A DNA stretch of 64,000 nt from Psychrobacter sp. AH5 (GCF_040371085.1 NZ_JAMBMT010000001.1:1922001-1986000), one strand, 5' to 3'; positions 9,401 through 20,283 are shown, counted from the first letter of the stretch. Translations and numbers: made by a program. The notes: generated from the sequence alone by a model not told the origin.

Positions 9401-9827
9401 GACCGCAGCGCGACAACGTCTACGTCCAATTATTATGACCTCGCTTGCCTTTGGTATCGGTGTTGTGCCATTAGCCATAGCTACTGGCGCAGGGTCAGGC
9501 AGCCAAACTGCTATTGGTACCAGTGTCGTAGGTGGTGTGGTTAGTGCCACTTTACTAGGTATCTTCTTTATTCCGATGTTCTATATTTGGGTGCGTGGTA
9601 TGTTCCCTTATATGAATAATGAAGCGCACGAAGTAGCTGGTCATGGCCGTAATGTTAACTATGATAATGACCCTGATGATGATGACGATAACGATTTTAC
9701 GCCGCCAACATCGCCTAATGATGAGCCGCCCACTACGCCTACTGATAAGCCATCACTTAATAAGAGCACAGAACCGACTCCCTCTGAGAGTTATCAGCCT
9801 GAAAGCTTTGGAGATAATAAACAATGA
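6498..9827 (+). CDS. RND multidrug efflux pump, HAE-1 family (AcrB/MexB/AdeJ type)
   Basis: This is the inner-membrane proton-driven pump of the tripartite system; in the family it works as a trimer. The 1109-residue product begins MSRFFIDRPIFAWVLAIL, the usual N-terminus. It carries the proton-relay aspartate pair in GLLVDDAIVVVENVERI (about residues 405-412) and the relay lysine in VVGLSAKNAILIIEFAKE. LPEEDQGIMF begins the second periplasmic half. The 12-helix, two-lobed arrangement is complete. After the last helix (FIPMFYIWVRGMF) there is an unusual cytoplasmic tail of about 70 residues with an aspartate run (PDDDDDNDF) and a Pro/Thr/Ser-rich end, longer than in AcrB or MexB. The stop overlaps the next gene's start (ATGA), which suggests translational coupling. 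Confidence 0.95.
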   Translation: MSRFFIDRPIFAWVLAILVMLIGVISVVNLPIEQYPRIAPPTVSVSATYPGANAQTVENSVVQIIEQRMKGLDGLMYMSSSSSSNGGASVTLTFENGTDPDTAQVQVQNKLQAAMSSLPESVQRQGVNVNKSSSSFLMVQAFISEDGSMDRADIADYINSNVLDSISRVEGVGEVQVFGSSYAMRIWLDPARLRSYNMVPSDVVNAVRAQNAQVSAGQLGQAPADTDQQVINATVTVQSYLQTPEEFKDILLKTDTSGAQVRLGDVADVKIGSENYSVISLYNGQEAAGLGISLAAGANALETREAVGARMAELETNFPAGLSSVVPYDTTPFVRLSIEQVVKTLLEAIALVFIVMFIFLQNWRATIIPTLAVPVVLLGTFAVLYIAGFSINVLTMFAMVLSIGLLVDDAIVVVENVERILEEDPDISIKDATIQSMGEISKIVIGIALILSAVFVPMAFFGGSTGVIYRQFSITLITAMVLSALVALIFTPALCVTLLKRSKSHEKGNEENQKGFFGWFNRSFFKLSRSYEKTVGKSIRLKWLYLIAYAAIIGIMAVVFLRIPGSFLPEEDQGIMFTLVQLPAGSTLDETQDVLDKVSDYYDTQETDNIASVFTIAGFSFAGSGQNMGLAFVRLTDWDERPGDENTAQAVAGRAMGYFVTQLNEAQVFAIVPPAITELGNASGFDLMIQDVGNVGHDGLLEARNMLLGMAAQNDQVAGVRPNGQEDAPQLKVNINQEQAAAYGLSLGSINSVISTAWGSSYINDFIDRGRIKRVYVQGEASSRTNPDDIGKWYVRGETGNMVSFDAFSSSEWQSGSPRLTRYNSLPSMNIQGNAAPGLSTGEAMSAMENMISQLPEGIGYEWTGLSLEEQKSGSQAPMLYALSILVVFLCLAALYESWSIPFSVLLVIPLGVLGAVIFTWLRGFANDIYLQVGLLTVVGLSAKNAILIIEFAKEHQEEGYSLREAVMTAARQRLRPIIMTSLAFGIGVVPLAIATGAGSGSQTAIGTSVVGGVVSATLLGIFFIPMFYIWVRGMFPYMNNEAHEVAGHGRNVNYDNDPDDDDDNDFTPPTSPNDEPPTTPTDKPSLNKSTEPTPSESYQPESFGDNKQ

Positions 9828-11608
9828 GTTCTCAATTAGTTACCTTTGACTCAGCCTTAAAGCCTTTGGCCTTGACCACCCGCCTGCGTAGTAGTGGACG
9901 CCTACTAGCTTTGAGCGTGTTGGCAATGAGCATGGCGGCTTGTCAAACCATTCCCAAAGCTGATACCCTCCCCGTTCTTGCCGAACCTAATTTGCCAATT
10001 GAACAAGCTTATGGCGCTTTTGATCGTGAGACCACTAGTAGCGCTGAGCAGCCTAGTGTGGCCGGACAACGCTGGCAAGATTTTTATAGTGATGAGCGCC
10101 TAAAAGGTCTGATCGCTTTAGGCCTAAACAATAATAAAGATTTTGAGAGCGCAAGATTGGCGATCGAAAAAGCGCGAGCTCAGTATCGTATCACCGATAT
10201 ACGGGACTTGCCTACCATAGAGGGACAGGCTGGTTATTCTCGTCGTCGTCAAGGTAGCCCTTTAGGTGGTAGTGTAACGGGCGATAGCTACAATGTGCAG
10301 CTAGGACTAGCAAATTATGAGTTAGACTTTTGGGGCAGAATTGATAGCCTAAAAGATCAAGCCTTACAAAACTTTTTGGCAACCGCTGCCGCTAAAGATG
10401 CTACCCAGATCAGTCTGATTAGTAATATAGCTCAAAGCTACGCCAATCTAAGCTATAGCTTAGCGCAGCTAAAGCTAGCAGAAGCTACCGTTGAGAGCCG
10501 TGAGCGCTCTTTATTTATCGCTAATGAGCGCTTCAAGGCTGGTATCGATCCAAAGCTACCTTCGCTACAATCAAGCGCGGCACTAGAAGAGGCAAAACTT
10601 GCGGTACTGCGTGCTCAAAGCAGTATCTTGCAGTCGCGTAATGCGTTGCAGTTTTTGGTAGGCTCGCCTATTCCAAGCTCGTTGCTACCAGCTCCTGCGG
10701 TCAGTAACATCACTACTCATGAGATCTTTAATGCCGGACTCCCAAGCGAGCTACTGCGTTATCGTCCTGATGTCTTGCAAGCTGAGTACAATCTAAAAGC
10801 AGCTGGCGCTAATATCGCTGTTGCCCGCGCCGCCTACTTCCCCACTATTAGTCTGGCAACCAATGTCGGCGTCAGTAGTGGTAAGTTAGACGACTTATTT
10901 AGCAGTGATGCGTTTGGCTGGTCGTTTGGGCCTAATATCAGCGTTCCTATCTTTGATGCTGGGCGCTTAGATGCCAATTATGATGTGGCAAAAATCGAGC
11001 GCGAGCAAACTTTAGCCAATTATGAGCGCTCTATCCAAACCGCCTTTCGCGAAGTCTCTGACGTACTTGCCACCAGAGCTACTTTAGGCGAGCAGCTAGC
11101 GGCACAGTATCGTTTGCAAGACAACTTTGATCAGACTTATGAGATTGCTAATGCTCGCTTTAAAGCAGGTATCTCTAACTACTTAGACGTTCTTGATGCG
11201 CAGCGTTCATTGTTCTCTACTCAGCAAGGCATTCTTAATTTAGAGCTACAAAAAATCATTAGCCAAATAGAGCTGTATCAAGCTTTAGGTGGCGGTGCCA
11301 ATTTAGAGGTACCAACGGCTATTCCAGTACCGCAGTACACCAACTTAGCGCAAATAGCTAGCTTCCCCACTAATAATAATGCTGAAGCAAAAGCGGCCTA
11401 CGCTGTGGAAGCTGCCAGCTCCGCTCGTGTGGCATCATTACAAGAAGCTATTGATATCAAACAATCCAAAACGCCAGCAACGGCTGTTTTTGATCCTAAA
11501 GCTATTGTTGATGTTGATAAAGATGGTGACGCGGATGCCGCTGTTGGCACTATTATCCAAGATACGCCCGTTGAACAGGTGCCAATCACTCAGATTATCG
11601 AGCCTTAA
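9824..11608 (+). CDS. RND efflux outer-membrane channel lipoprotein (OprM/AdeK, NodT family)
   Basis: This is the TolC-like outer-membrane factor that completes the efflux system. The 594-residue product has a lipoprotein signal with lipobox MAAC (lipid cysteine 40). NodT-family marks include WQDFYSDERLKGLIALGLNNNKDFESA, ANYELDFWGRIDSLKDQA, ELLRYRPDVLQAEYNLKAAGANIAVARAAYFP and GISNYLDVLDAQRSLFSTQ. The usual domain ends near residue 490. About 100 extra residues follow, low in complexity and including an acidic DVDKDGDAD loop (from residue 563) that resembles an EF-hand or TSP3-type calcium loop. The start overlaps the pump's stop codon. Together the three genes should form a self-sufficient pump. 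Confidence 0.92.
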   Translation: MSSQLVTFDSALKPLALTTRLRSSGRLLALSVLAMSMAACQTIPKADTLPVLAEPNLPIEQAYGAFDRETTSSAEQPSVAGQRWQDFYSDERLKGLIALGLNNNKDFESARLAIEKARAQYRITDIRDLPTIEGQAGYSRRRQGSPLGGSVTGDSYNVQLGLANYELDFWGRIDSLKDQALQNFLATAAAKDATQISLISNIAQSYANLSYSLAQLKLAEATVESRERSLFIANERFKAGIDPKLPSLQSSAALEEAKLAVLRAQSSILQSRNALQFLVGSPIPSSLLPAPAVSNITTHEIFNAGLPSELLRYRPDVLQAEYNLKAAGANIAVARAAYFPTISLATNVGVSSGKLDDLFSSDAFGWSFGPNISVPIFDAGRLDANYDVAKIEREQTLANYERSIQTAFREVSDVLATRATLGEQLAAQYRLQDNFDQTYEIANARFKAGISNYLDVLDAQRSLFSTQQGILNLELQKIISQIELYQALGGGANLEVPTAIPVPQYTNLAQIASFPTNNNAEAKAAYAVEAASSARVASLQEAIDIKQSKTPATAVFDPKAIVDVDKDGDADAAVGTIIQDTPVEQVPITQIIEP

Positions 11609-11665
11609 TAAGTTAGCTAGTCGCTATGCTAACGCTACAATAACGATGACTAGTTTTTTACAAAC

Positions 11666-11695
11666 AGCTCTACCCATTCGGTGGGGCTTTTTGCT
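11666..11695 (+). terminator. Possible terminator of the efflux operon
   Basis: A short imperfect hairpin (CCCA with TGGG, plus an outer AGC/GCT pairing around a bulge) is followed by a T-rich run. It lies about 60 bases after the outer-membrane factor stop. Weak. Confidence 0.4.
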
Positions 11696-11756
11696 TTTGT
11701 ATGCTACCTTTAACTAGAGCTAGTTTTGAAACTGTTAAAGCCATACCTCCTCTTAA

Positions 11757-12782
<1,026 letters not shown>

Positions 12783-12813
12783 TCTCACCTTTATAAAGTT
12801 TTAGCTTAATGCC

Positions 12814-12847
12814 AAGCGCTAATTGATGCCCTTCAGTTAGCGCTTTT
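12814..12847 (+). terminator. Rho-independent terminator after hemB
   Basis: AAGCGCTAA (12814-12822) pairs with TTAGCGCTT (12837-12845). An inner TTGA/TCAG pairing extends the stem, and a T run follows. It lies 32 bases past the hemB stop. Confidence 0.8.
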
Positions 12848-13005
12848 GTATGAACGCATCATTATCTATCTGCTCCCAAAAGGCGGCGCTTTTGCTTTAT
12901 AATAACCCACCATATTTGCGCGCACCTTGGTAGCAGTTACCTCATTTTATAGCGCTAACTATGACGTAAATTCGCTTTTGCCCTACTTTTCCCAAAGGTT
13001 ACACT

Positions 13006-15039
13006 ATGAGTCAACTCAATCCTAGGCAACAAGAAGCCATGCTCTATGTATCTGGGCCGCTACTGGTATTGGCAGGAGCAGGCTCAGGTAAGACTTCGGT
13101 CATTACTCGTAAGATTGCCTATCTTATCGAAGAATGTAATATGCCAGCTGAGCGTATCACCGCGGTCACCTTTACCAATAAAGCGGCGCGGGAGATGAAA
13201 GCGCGAGTCAGCAAATTACTGCCGAGTGAAAAGACGCGCGGCTTAACGGTATCCACCTTTCACCAGTTTGGTTTGCAGTTTTTGCGTTATGAGCTGCTTC
13301 ATACGCCGCTCAAAGGTAATTTCTCCATCATGGATAGCGACGATAGTAAGCGGCTGTTGATGGAGCTGATGATGCGCGATAACCTATCAGGCGCTGAGAG
13401 TCGTGAGCTAGTGGGCAAAGCGATTAAGATGATCTCTGATTGGAAAAACGATCTCATTGAGCCGGATCAGGCGATGGAGACGTTAGATGATCCAGAGGAT
13501 ATGATTTTTGCCACTTTATATGCTTTATATGAGCGAAATTTGCGCGCTTATAACGCCGTTGATTTTGATGATTTGATTGTATTACCCACTAAGATATTGC
13601 GTGAAAATCGTGAGCTGCGCGATAAATGGCAAAACCGGATTCGCTATTTGCTAGTCGATGAGTATCAAGATACCAATACCGCGCAGTATGAGATGATTAA
13701 ATATTTGGTTGGGCCGCAAGGGCGCTTCACTGTCGTGGGTGATGATGACCAATCTATCTACGCTTGGCGCGGGGCTAAACCTGAAAACATGGCGCTACTC
13801 AAAGAGGACTTCCCCAAACTTAAAATCGTCATGCTGGAGCAAAACTACCGCTCGACCAGTCGTATTTTAACCTCGGCTAACGCGGTCATTACCAATAACG
13901 AGCATCTGTTTGAAAAAAAGCTGTGGTCTGATAAAGGTCAAGGCGAAAAGATTCGCATTATTAATTGCCGTAACGACGATGATGAAGCCGAGCGCGTGGC
14001 CAAAGAGATTGCCACGCACAAATTACGATTTGGTAATGAGTGGGAAGATTACGCGGTGCTCTATCGCAGTAATTTTCAAGCGCGGATGTTGGAGGCTAAC
14101 CTGCGCCAATTACAAATTCCTTATAAATTATCTGGCGGTCAGTCTTTTTTTTCGCGTAGCGAGATAAAAGATGTCATGGGCTATTTGCGCCTGATATTGA
14201 ACCCTGAAGATGATAGTGCTTTTTTGCGTATTATTAATACCCCAAAGCGCGGTATGGGACCGGCAACTTTAGAAAAACTAGGCCTATTTGCGCAGGAGCA
14301 TAGTATCTCCCTACTAGCTTCTTGTACTCACGGCGGCCTCACGCATGTATTACCTAGCAAGGCTTATAGCACCTTAAAAGAGTTTGGCGATTTTATTGAG
14401 CACTATACTCGCGAGCTTGATCAACATCCTGATCCGGTGCCTATCGTACGCCAGATGATCGATGAGACTGGCTACATTGATTTTGTGCGGAGCGACTCAA
14501 AGACCCCGCAGCAAGAAAAAAACCGTATCGATAACATTGATATGCTCTATAACAGTATTCAGTCCTTGATCAATCGCGCCGAGGAAGATGAAGATCGTAC
14601 CATTGATACGATTATTCGTAAATTAGTACTGCTAGATATGCTTGAGCAGCAGCAAGAAGAGGAAAACACCAATAAAGTTAACTTGATGACGTTACACGCA
14701 GCAAAGGGGCTGGAGTTTAACTACGTCTATATCATGGGTTTAGAAGAAGAGATGCTACCGCATCGCAACTCGATCCTCAGCGAGACGGTTGAGGAGGAGC
14801 GGCGCTTGATGTATGTTGGCATCACTCGCGCGCGTCGTGAGTTGACGCTGACCTTAGCGGCGCAGCGCCGAGCAGGTGGTCAGATGCGCGTTACCTCCGA
14901 GTCGCGGTTTTTGGATGAGCTGCCAGAGGATCATATCGATTGGCCGGCCAAAGCCAAAAAGAAAAAAGCCAGCAAAGATCCCGCTGCCGTTGCCGATGAG
15001 TACTTAGCAAATATTCGTGCTTTATTAGGCAATCGTTAA
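13006..15039 (+). CDS. rep: ATP-dependent DNA helicase Rep
   Basis: Rep is a superfamily-1A 3'-5' helicase that helps replication forks pass bound proteins. The 677-residue product begins LNPRQQEAMLYVSGPLLVLAGAGSGKT, with Walker A at residues 24-30. It then shows VTFTNKAAREMK (motif Ia), LLVDEYQDTN (Walker B, about 217), VVGDDDQSIYAWRGA (motif III), LEQNYRS (motif IV), VNLMTLHAAKGLEF (motif V) and EERRLMYVGITRAR (motif VI). Its length is close to E. coli Rep (about 673). UvrD or PcrA was considered, but the segment ISDWKNDL and the overall match favour Rep. The downstream mgtE starts only 30 bases later and may share its transcript. Confidence 0.93.
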   Translation: MSQLNPRQQEAMLYVSGPLLVLAGAGSGKTSVITRKIAYLIEECNMPAERITAVTFTNKAAREMKARVSKLLPSEKTRGLTVSTFHQFGLQFLRYELLHTPLKGNFSIMDSDDSKRLLMELMMRDNLSGAESRELVGKAIKMISDWKNDLIEPDQAMETLDDPEDMIFATLYALYERNLRAYNAVDFDDLIVLPTKILRENRELRDKWQNRIRYLLVDEYQDTNTAQYEMIKYLVGPQGRFTVVGDDDQSIYAWRGAKPENMALLKEDFPKLKIVMLEQNYRSTSRILTSANAVITNNEHLFEKKLWSDKGQGEKIRIINCRNDDDEAERVAKEIATHKLRFGNEWEDYAVLYRSNFQARMLEANLRQLQIPYKLSGGQSFFSRSEIKDVMGYLRLILNPEDDSAFLRIINTPKRGMGPATLEKLGLFAQEHSISLLASCTHGGLTHVLPSKAYSTLKEFGDFIEHYTRELDQHPDPVPIVRQMIDETGYIDFVRSDSKTPQQEKNRIDNIDMLYNSIQSLINRAEEDEDRTIDTIIRKLVLLDMLEQQQEEENTNKVNLMTLHAAKGLEFNYVYIMGLEEEMLPHRNSILSETVEEERRLMYVGITRARRELTLTLAAQRRAGGQMRVTSESRFLDELPEDHIDWPAKAKKKKASKDPAAVADEYLANIRALLGNR

Positions 15040-15069
15040 CTATTAATCGCTATCATTTTTGGATCAGTT

Positions 15070-16473
15070 ATGCCCGTCCCTACCCCTAGTCCTGAGAGCA
15101 CGCCAACCTTACAGCCTGATTACAATCCGCTGGAGTATAGTGCTGAGTATAAATTATTATACTTACAGGATTTGGTAGCCAATGATAAGTTTCAGGCTAT
15201 AAGTGAGTTTTTGGCTAAGCAGTCTGAGTACGAGATTGCCAACCTTTTAGAGTCTTTCCCTACGCCAGATCGTAAGATGATTTGGGCGCAGGTTCCAGAA
15301 GATATCAGAGGTGAGGTACTAGCAGAGCTAGAGGTTGATACTCGCCAGCCGCTGCTAGAGAACGTCTCCTCGCAAGAGATATCGTTATTAACGCAAGATC
15401 TAGATGCACAGGATATCTCAGAGATTTTAGAGACGGTTACTGAGACAGTACGTAGCTCAGTAATGGCAACTCTGGATGAAGAGGTTCGGGTTCAGGTCAA
15501 TAAGCTTGACACCTATGAGGACTGGGAAGTGGGTAGCTACATGGATCCCGATATCATTCAGGTGCATGATGATGTCACTTTAGCGGAAGTTCAAGCTTGG
15601 CTACGAGCTGAGGAGGATCTGCTCGATGATCAAAGCCAAGAGCTATTGGTGGTTGATCAAAGCCAGCAGTTATTAGGACTGCTTAGTCTGGTTGATTTGA
15701 TTAAGCACGATCAGCAGGCAATGGTAGCCAACTTTATTGATAATGCGATTACTATCAATGATAGATTGGATATTACCGATGCCGCGGCTATTTTTCGCTC
15801 AGAAGATATCCGCTTTGCCCCTGTCATCAACAGTCATGGCGAGCTAGTAGGACAATTGAACGGCGAGGATATCATGGAGATTATCCAAGATGATGTCGAT
15901 AGCACCATGCGTAATCTAGCGGGTGTTAGCCAAGACGACGAGCTGTTTGCGCCTATTTTGGACAGTGCCAAGAGTCGCAGTATTTGGTTAGGGATTAATC
16001 TAGGCACCGCGCTGCTAGCTGCTGCGGTCATCGGTCAGTTTGAAGCGGTTCTGGCAAAAGTTGTGGCGCTCGCTATCTTGATGCCAGTGGTGGCGAGCAT
16101 GGGCGGTATCGCCGGCTCGCAGACGTTAACTGTAGTGATCCGCGGTATGGCTATGGGTCAAATCGGTGGTTCTAACCGCGTTTGGCTACTGAATAAAGAG
16201 CTGTGGGTAGGCGCTATTAATGGCATGATTTGGGCTATTATTATGGCAGGTATTGCTCAGCTTTGGTTTCATGATGTTAAGATTAGCGCGGTCATTGGCT
16301 GCGCTATAGCTATCAATATGACCGCCGCTAATGTCTCAGGAATTAGTATCCCTCTTATCTTGAAGCGCATGAATATCGACCCTGCTTTATCAGCGTCAGT
16401 CATTTTGACTACCGTTACTGATATCGTCGGCTTTATGTCGTTTTTAGGGCTAGCAAGTATTCTTATTCTCTAA
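15070..16473 (+). CDS. mgtE: Magnesium transporter MgtE
   Basis: MgtE is a Mg2+-gated magnesium channel of the inner membrane. The 467-residue product has an N-terminal superhelical MgtE-N domain (about 35-135) and a CBS pair (about 158-275, with VGSYMDPDIIQVHDDVTLAEV). A five-helix pore domain begins near residue 305 and includes MPVVASMGGIAGSQTLTVVIRGMAMG and the conserved AAANVSG-like TAANVSGISIPLILKR. The order and length match the family. It follows rep by 30 bases in the same direction; no regulatory relation to rep is evident. Confidence 0.95.
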   Translation: MPVPTPSPESTPTLQPDYNPLEYSAEYKLLYLQDLVANDKFQAISEFLAKQSEYEIANLLESFPTPDRKMIWAQVPEDIRGEVLAELEVDTRQPLLENVSSQEISLLTQDLDAQDISEILETVTETVRSSVMATLDEEVRVQVNKLDTYEDWEVGSYMDPDIIQVHDDVTLAEVQAWLRAEEDLLDDQSQELLVVDQSQQLLGLLSLVDLIKHDQQAMVANFIDNAITINDRLDITDAAAIFRSEDIRFAPVINSHGELVGQLNGEDIMEIIQDDVDSTMRNLAGVSQDDELFAPILDSAKSRSIWLGINLGTALLAAAVIGQFEAVLAKVVALAILMPVVASMGGIAGSQTLTVVIRGMAMGQIGGSNRVWLLNKELWVGAINGMIWAIIMAGIAQLWFHDVKISAVIGCAIAINMTAANVSGISIPLILKRMNIDPALSASVILTTVTDIVGFMSFLGLASILIL

Positions 16474-16558
16474 ATCCCTACTCTCAAGCCAGCCAACTAG
16501 AGCTTTATTTTTATTAAAAATTACCCATAAATTTTATAACCTATTAAGTGAGTAAGCT

Positions 16559-17023
16559 ATGCAAGCGGTGCAAGTTAAAGTGTTAAACTCCAAAATCATC
16601 GAAGATAAAGCCTTTTCACTGCCCACTAGAGCAACTGATGGCTCAGCGGGTATTGATTTGCGTGCTTGTATCGATGAGCCTTTAACCATAAAAGTAGGCG
16701 AGACTCATCTAATCGGTACTGGCTTAGCGGTATATATCGCTGATCCTAACTTTGCTGGGATGATTTTGCCGCGCTCAGGTCTCGGTCATAAACATGGTAT
16801 TGTATTAGGTAATTTAGTAGGCTTGATAGACGCCGACTATCAAGGCGAGCTGATGGTTAGCATCTGGAATCGTAGTCATGATGATTTTGTCCTCAATCCA
16901 GGCGAGCGTATGGCGCAGTATATTGTGGTGCCTGTGGCGCGTCCGGAGTTTGAAGTTGTCACTGACTTTAGTGATACCAGCGTACGCGGCGTAGGCGGCT
17001 TTGGTCATTCAGGTCGCCAGTAG
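16559..17023 (+). CDS. dut: dUTP diphosphatase (dUTPase)
   Basis: Dut hydrolyses dUTP to dUMP and pyrophosphate. This keeps uracil out of DNA and supplies the substrate for thymidylate synthase. The 154-residue product carries the trimeric-dUTPase motifs in order: [10 protein letters not shown] (I), [11 protein letters not shown] (II), [11 protein letters not shown] (III, with the catalytic aspartate), [11 protein letters not shown] (IV) and [11 protein letters not shown] (V). All are intact and the length is standard. The order dut, algC-type mutase, argB is conserved in related gammaproteobacteria. Confidence 0.97.
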   Translation: MQAVQVKVLNSKIIEDKAFSLPTRATDGSAGIDLRACIDEPLTIKVGETHLIGTGLAVYIADPNFAGMILPRSGLGHKHGIVLGNLVGLIDADYQGELMVSIWNRSHDDFVLNPGERMAQYIVVPVARPEFEVVTDFSDTSVRGVGGFGHSGRQ

Positions 17024-17141
17024 TTCAATAGCTCAGCCCCTTAAAACCATCATAAAGCGCTAGTAAAAAATAACTCTAATCGCAAAGCCGTAATTTTTGT
17101 CTGATATTTGCCTAATAATAGATAGGAGGTCGTTTAATACT

Positions 17142-19022
17142 ATGAAAACACTGCCTTCTTTTGCGGCTCAACAAGGGTTATTTCGTGCTTATGATATTCG
17201 CGGCGAGCGTCAGTACTTTACTACTGATTTTGTCGCCGCTTTAGCAGTAGTGTTTGCTCAACTTTATAAGACTCAAAGCTACTATTGTCAAAACTCTTAT
17301 TCTAAGAGCCTTTATCCCAAAACTCTTTATTCTAAAAGCCAGTATCGAAAAAGCTACTTATCAAGTAATAAAACCGATAATACGGTTAAAGCTACTACTG
17401 TAGTTATCGGTTATGATGTGCGCATTGGTAGCGATACTATTGCCAATACGCTAGCCGATACTCTACAAAACAAAGGTTTAATAGTTATTAATTTGGGACT
17501 GGTGACTACACCAATGATGGCCTTTTGGGCACAGCAATATGACGGTCACGGCATTATGGTGACCGCGAGCCATTCTGCCAAAGATACTTTAGGGATTAAA
17601 TGGTTACTGAGTAATACCTCACCTAGTAGCTTAGAGATTCAAAGCCTTTATCAGCAGCTTAGCTCACCACCGATATCCGCTGATGTTAAACAAAACCATA
17701 CTACTGACCTGCCAGCCCCGCTTATCGCTAATCGTTATATCGAGGCTGTTACCCAAGCACTCAAAACTATCTATCAGCGCAATATTAATGCGTCACCAGC
17801 TACAACTAGCGATAAGCTCAATTTAACCTTAGTGATTGATTGTATGAATGGCGCAACTAGCAATGTTGCTCAGCCATTATTTGCGCGTTTTTGTCAGCGC
17901 GTTATTATGCTAAATGATACTGCTAACGGCGATTTTCCTATTGGCAACCCCGATCCTACCGAGCCTAATCGCTTAGCTGAGCTGCAACAAGCGGTTATCG
18001 TCCATCAAGCCGATATGGGCTTTGCCTTTGATGGCGATGGCGATCGGCTCATGATCGTTGATAATAGCGGCAAAGTGATTGTCGCTGATCACTTGTTATA
18101 TTTATTAGCACAAGTAGCTATCACTGATAGACCCACTCATACCGCACTGTCCGCGCCAAAAGTTTTATTTGACATAAAATGCTCTCATCATCTGCCTCAT
18201 TTGCTTAATGAGCTTGGGGCGGTAGCGATGATGACCAGGACAGGAAGTAGCTTACTGCGTCAACAGCTACAAGCCTCCAAGCATGAACAAGCGCCTATCT
18301 TTGCAGGTGAGTTATCAGGACATTTTATTTTTAATGACGGCTATTTTATCGCTTATGATGACGCGATGTATGCAGGCTTACGGCTACTACATTGGTTGGC
18401 TTATACTGCTCCTACCTTAGATATTTTGGTGCCTACTATTAGTGACATCACTGATAATCTAGGCGCTAATATATTGACCGCTACTGACGTATGGGGCGAG
18501 CCTAGAGCTAGTATTCCGCCTTATCAGCTGACCGATATTACCCAAAAACTACCTACTTTAGTCAGTAGCGCTGATCATTATCTGCCTTTGAGTCAGTCTT
18601 TTTTGGCCCAAAATAATGGTAATAGCTGTACCTTTATTGAGCATTTAGTAGAATACTGTCATTATCTACTGCGTTTAGTGCATGATGAGTCGCTAGATAA
18701 TATAGCAATGCAGCACTCTATATTTATGCAATCCATCTCTTGTCAGTGCTTTAGTGCTAAAGCTCCTATGCTAAAGACCAAAAGTGAGGCACGACAACTA
18801 TTACCGCCTGAAACGAAATTGTGTACTATAGATGGCTTACGTTTAGACTTCGCCCATGGTTTTGGCGTAGTACGCCGATCCAATACTAGTAATAGTCTGA
18901 CGGTACGCTTTGCAGGAGATAGCCGGGCAGAGATGCAAAAAGTAAAAGCGCGTTTTGTAGCGCTTTGTCAGCTGTTCGATAAGGATTTAGCGGCGCAAAT
19001 GGCAGCTATAGAAGCGGTATAA
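17142..19022 (+). CDS. algC: Phosphomannomutase/phosphoglucomutase (AlgC type)
   Basis: An alpha-D-phosphohexomutase that interconverts hexose 1- and 6-phosphates for polysaccharide and LPS precursors. The ATG at 17142 is chosen because it follows AGGAGG by 12 bases; an in-frame TTG at 17097 has no such site. The 626-residue product has RAYDIRG at the N-terminus, the phosphoserine loop TASHS (Ser143; usually TGSHNP or TASHNP), the Mg loop FDGDGDR (about 297), the sugar loop GELSGH (about 389) and the phosphate loop RRSNTS (about 578). It is much longer than AlgC (about 460). Much of the extra length comes from insertions, one of which is a Tyr/Lys/Ser pentapeptide repeat at residues 52-71. 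Position between dut and argB supports algC. Confidence 0.85.
   Translation: MKTLPSFAAQQGLFRAYDIRGERQYFTTDFVAALAVVFAQLYKTQSYYCQNSYSKSLYPKTLYSKSQYRKSYLSSNKTDNTVKATTVVIGYDVRIGSDTIANTLADTLQNKGLIVINLGLVTTPMMAFWAQQYDGHGIMVTASHSAKDTLGIKWLLSNTSPSSLEIQSLYQQLSSPPISADVKQNHTTDLPAPLIANRYIEAVTQALKTIYQRNINASPATTSDKLNLTLVIDCMNGATSNVAQPLFARFCQRVIMLNDTANGDFPIGNPDPTEPNRLAELQQAVIVHQADMGFAFDGDGDRLMIVDNSGKVIVADHLLYLLAQVAITDRPTHTALSAPKVLFDIKCSHHLPHLLNELGAVAMMTRTGSSLLRQQLQASKHEQAPIFAGELSGHFIFNDGYFIAYDDAMYAGLRLLHWLAYTAPTLDILVPTISDITDNLGANILTATDVWGEPRASIPPYQLTDITQKLPTLVSSADHYLPLSQSFLAQNNGNSCTFIEHLVEYCHYLLRLVHDESLDNIAMQHSIFMQSISCQCFSAKAPMLKTKSEARQLLPPETKLCTIDGLRLDFAHGFGVVRRSNTSNSLTVRFAGDSRAEMQKVKARFVALCQLFDKDLAAQMAAIEAV
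17295..17354 (+). repeat. In-frame 15-bp tandem repeat inside algC
   Basis: Four degenerate 15-bp units encode SYSKS, LYPKT, LYSKS and QYRKS. They sit in a loop before the first conserved strand (VVIGYDVRIGS). The units are related at DNA level, so this is probably a minisatellite-derived insertion. Confidence 0.7.
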
Positions 19023-19102
19023 CTAGCATAAAAACTTTGTATCATTCTTAAAAATAACTATCGAACACAATCCTTAACTATAAAACTAAAACCCTATGTT
19101 AG

Positions 19103-20029
<927 letters not shown>

Positions 20030-20049
20030 CCACAACAGTGAGCGCTGCT

Positions 20050-20283
20050 ATGTCATTAACACTGTGGTGTGTGCTTTTTATTATTGAGAGCCTATATTGT
20101 TGGTGGATAATTGCCTATGGCGGCGCAAAATGGATAGAAGGCTGGAAGTCGTTTTTTATGATTGAGTGGTTCGCTCTTGATTGGACAGCGGAGCAAATCC
20201 GGCTTTATGTGCTGATTATTTGGAGCTTTAGTGTGATCTGGTTTATTTTAGGGATAATAAAGCCCGAACTTAGATTGTTTTAA
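20050..20283 (+). CDS. Small two-helix membrane protein of unknown function
   Basis: A 77-residue product from the ATG at 20050; an in-frame GTG at 20038 would add four residues. Neither start has a clear ribosome-binding site. It has two hydrophobic segments, one near the N-terminus (LTLWCVLFIIESLYCWWIIAY) and one near the C-terminus (LYVLIIWSFSVIWFILGII). They are separated by an aromatic-rich stretch with a possible amphipathic helix. The protein is unusually rich in tryptophan. It begins 20 bases after argB, so it may be co-transcribed. I do not recognise the family. The hydrophobic pattern makes a real gene more likely than chance. Confidence 0.6.
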   Translation: MSLTLWCVLFIIESLYCWWIIAYGGAKWIEGWKSFFMIEWFALDWTAEQIRLYVLIIWSFSVIWFILGIIKPELRLF

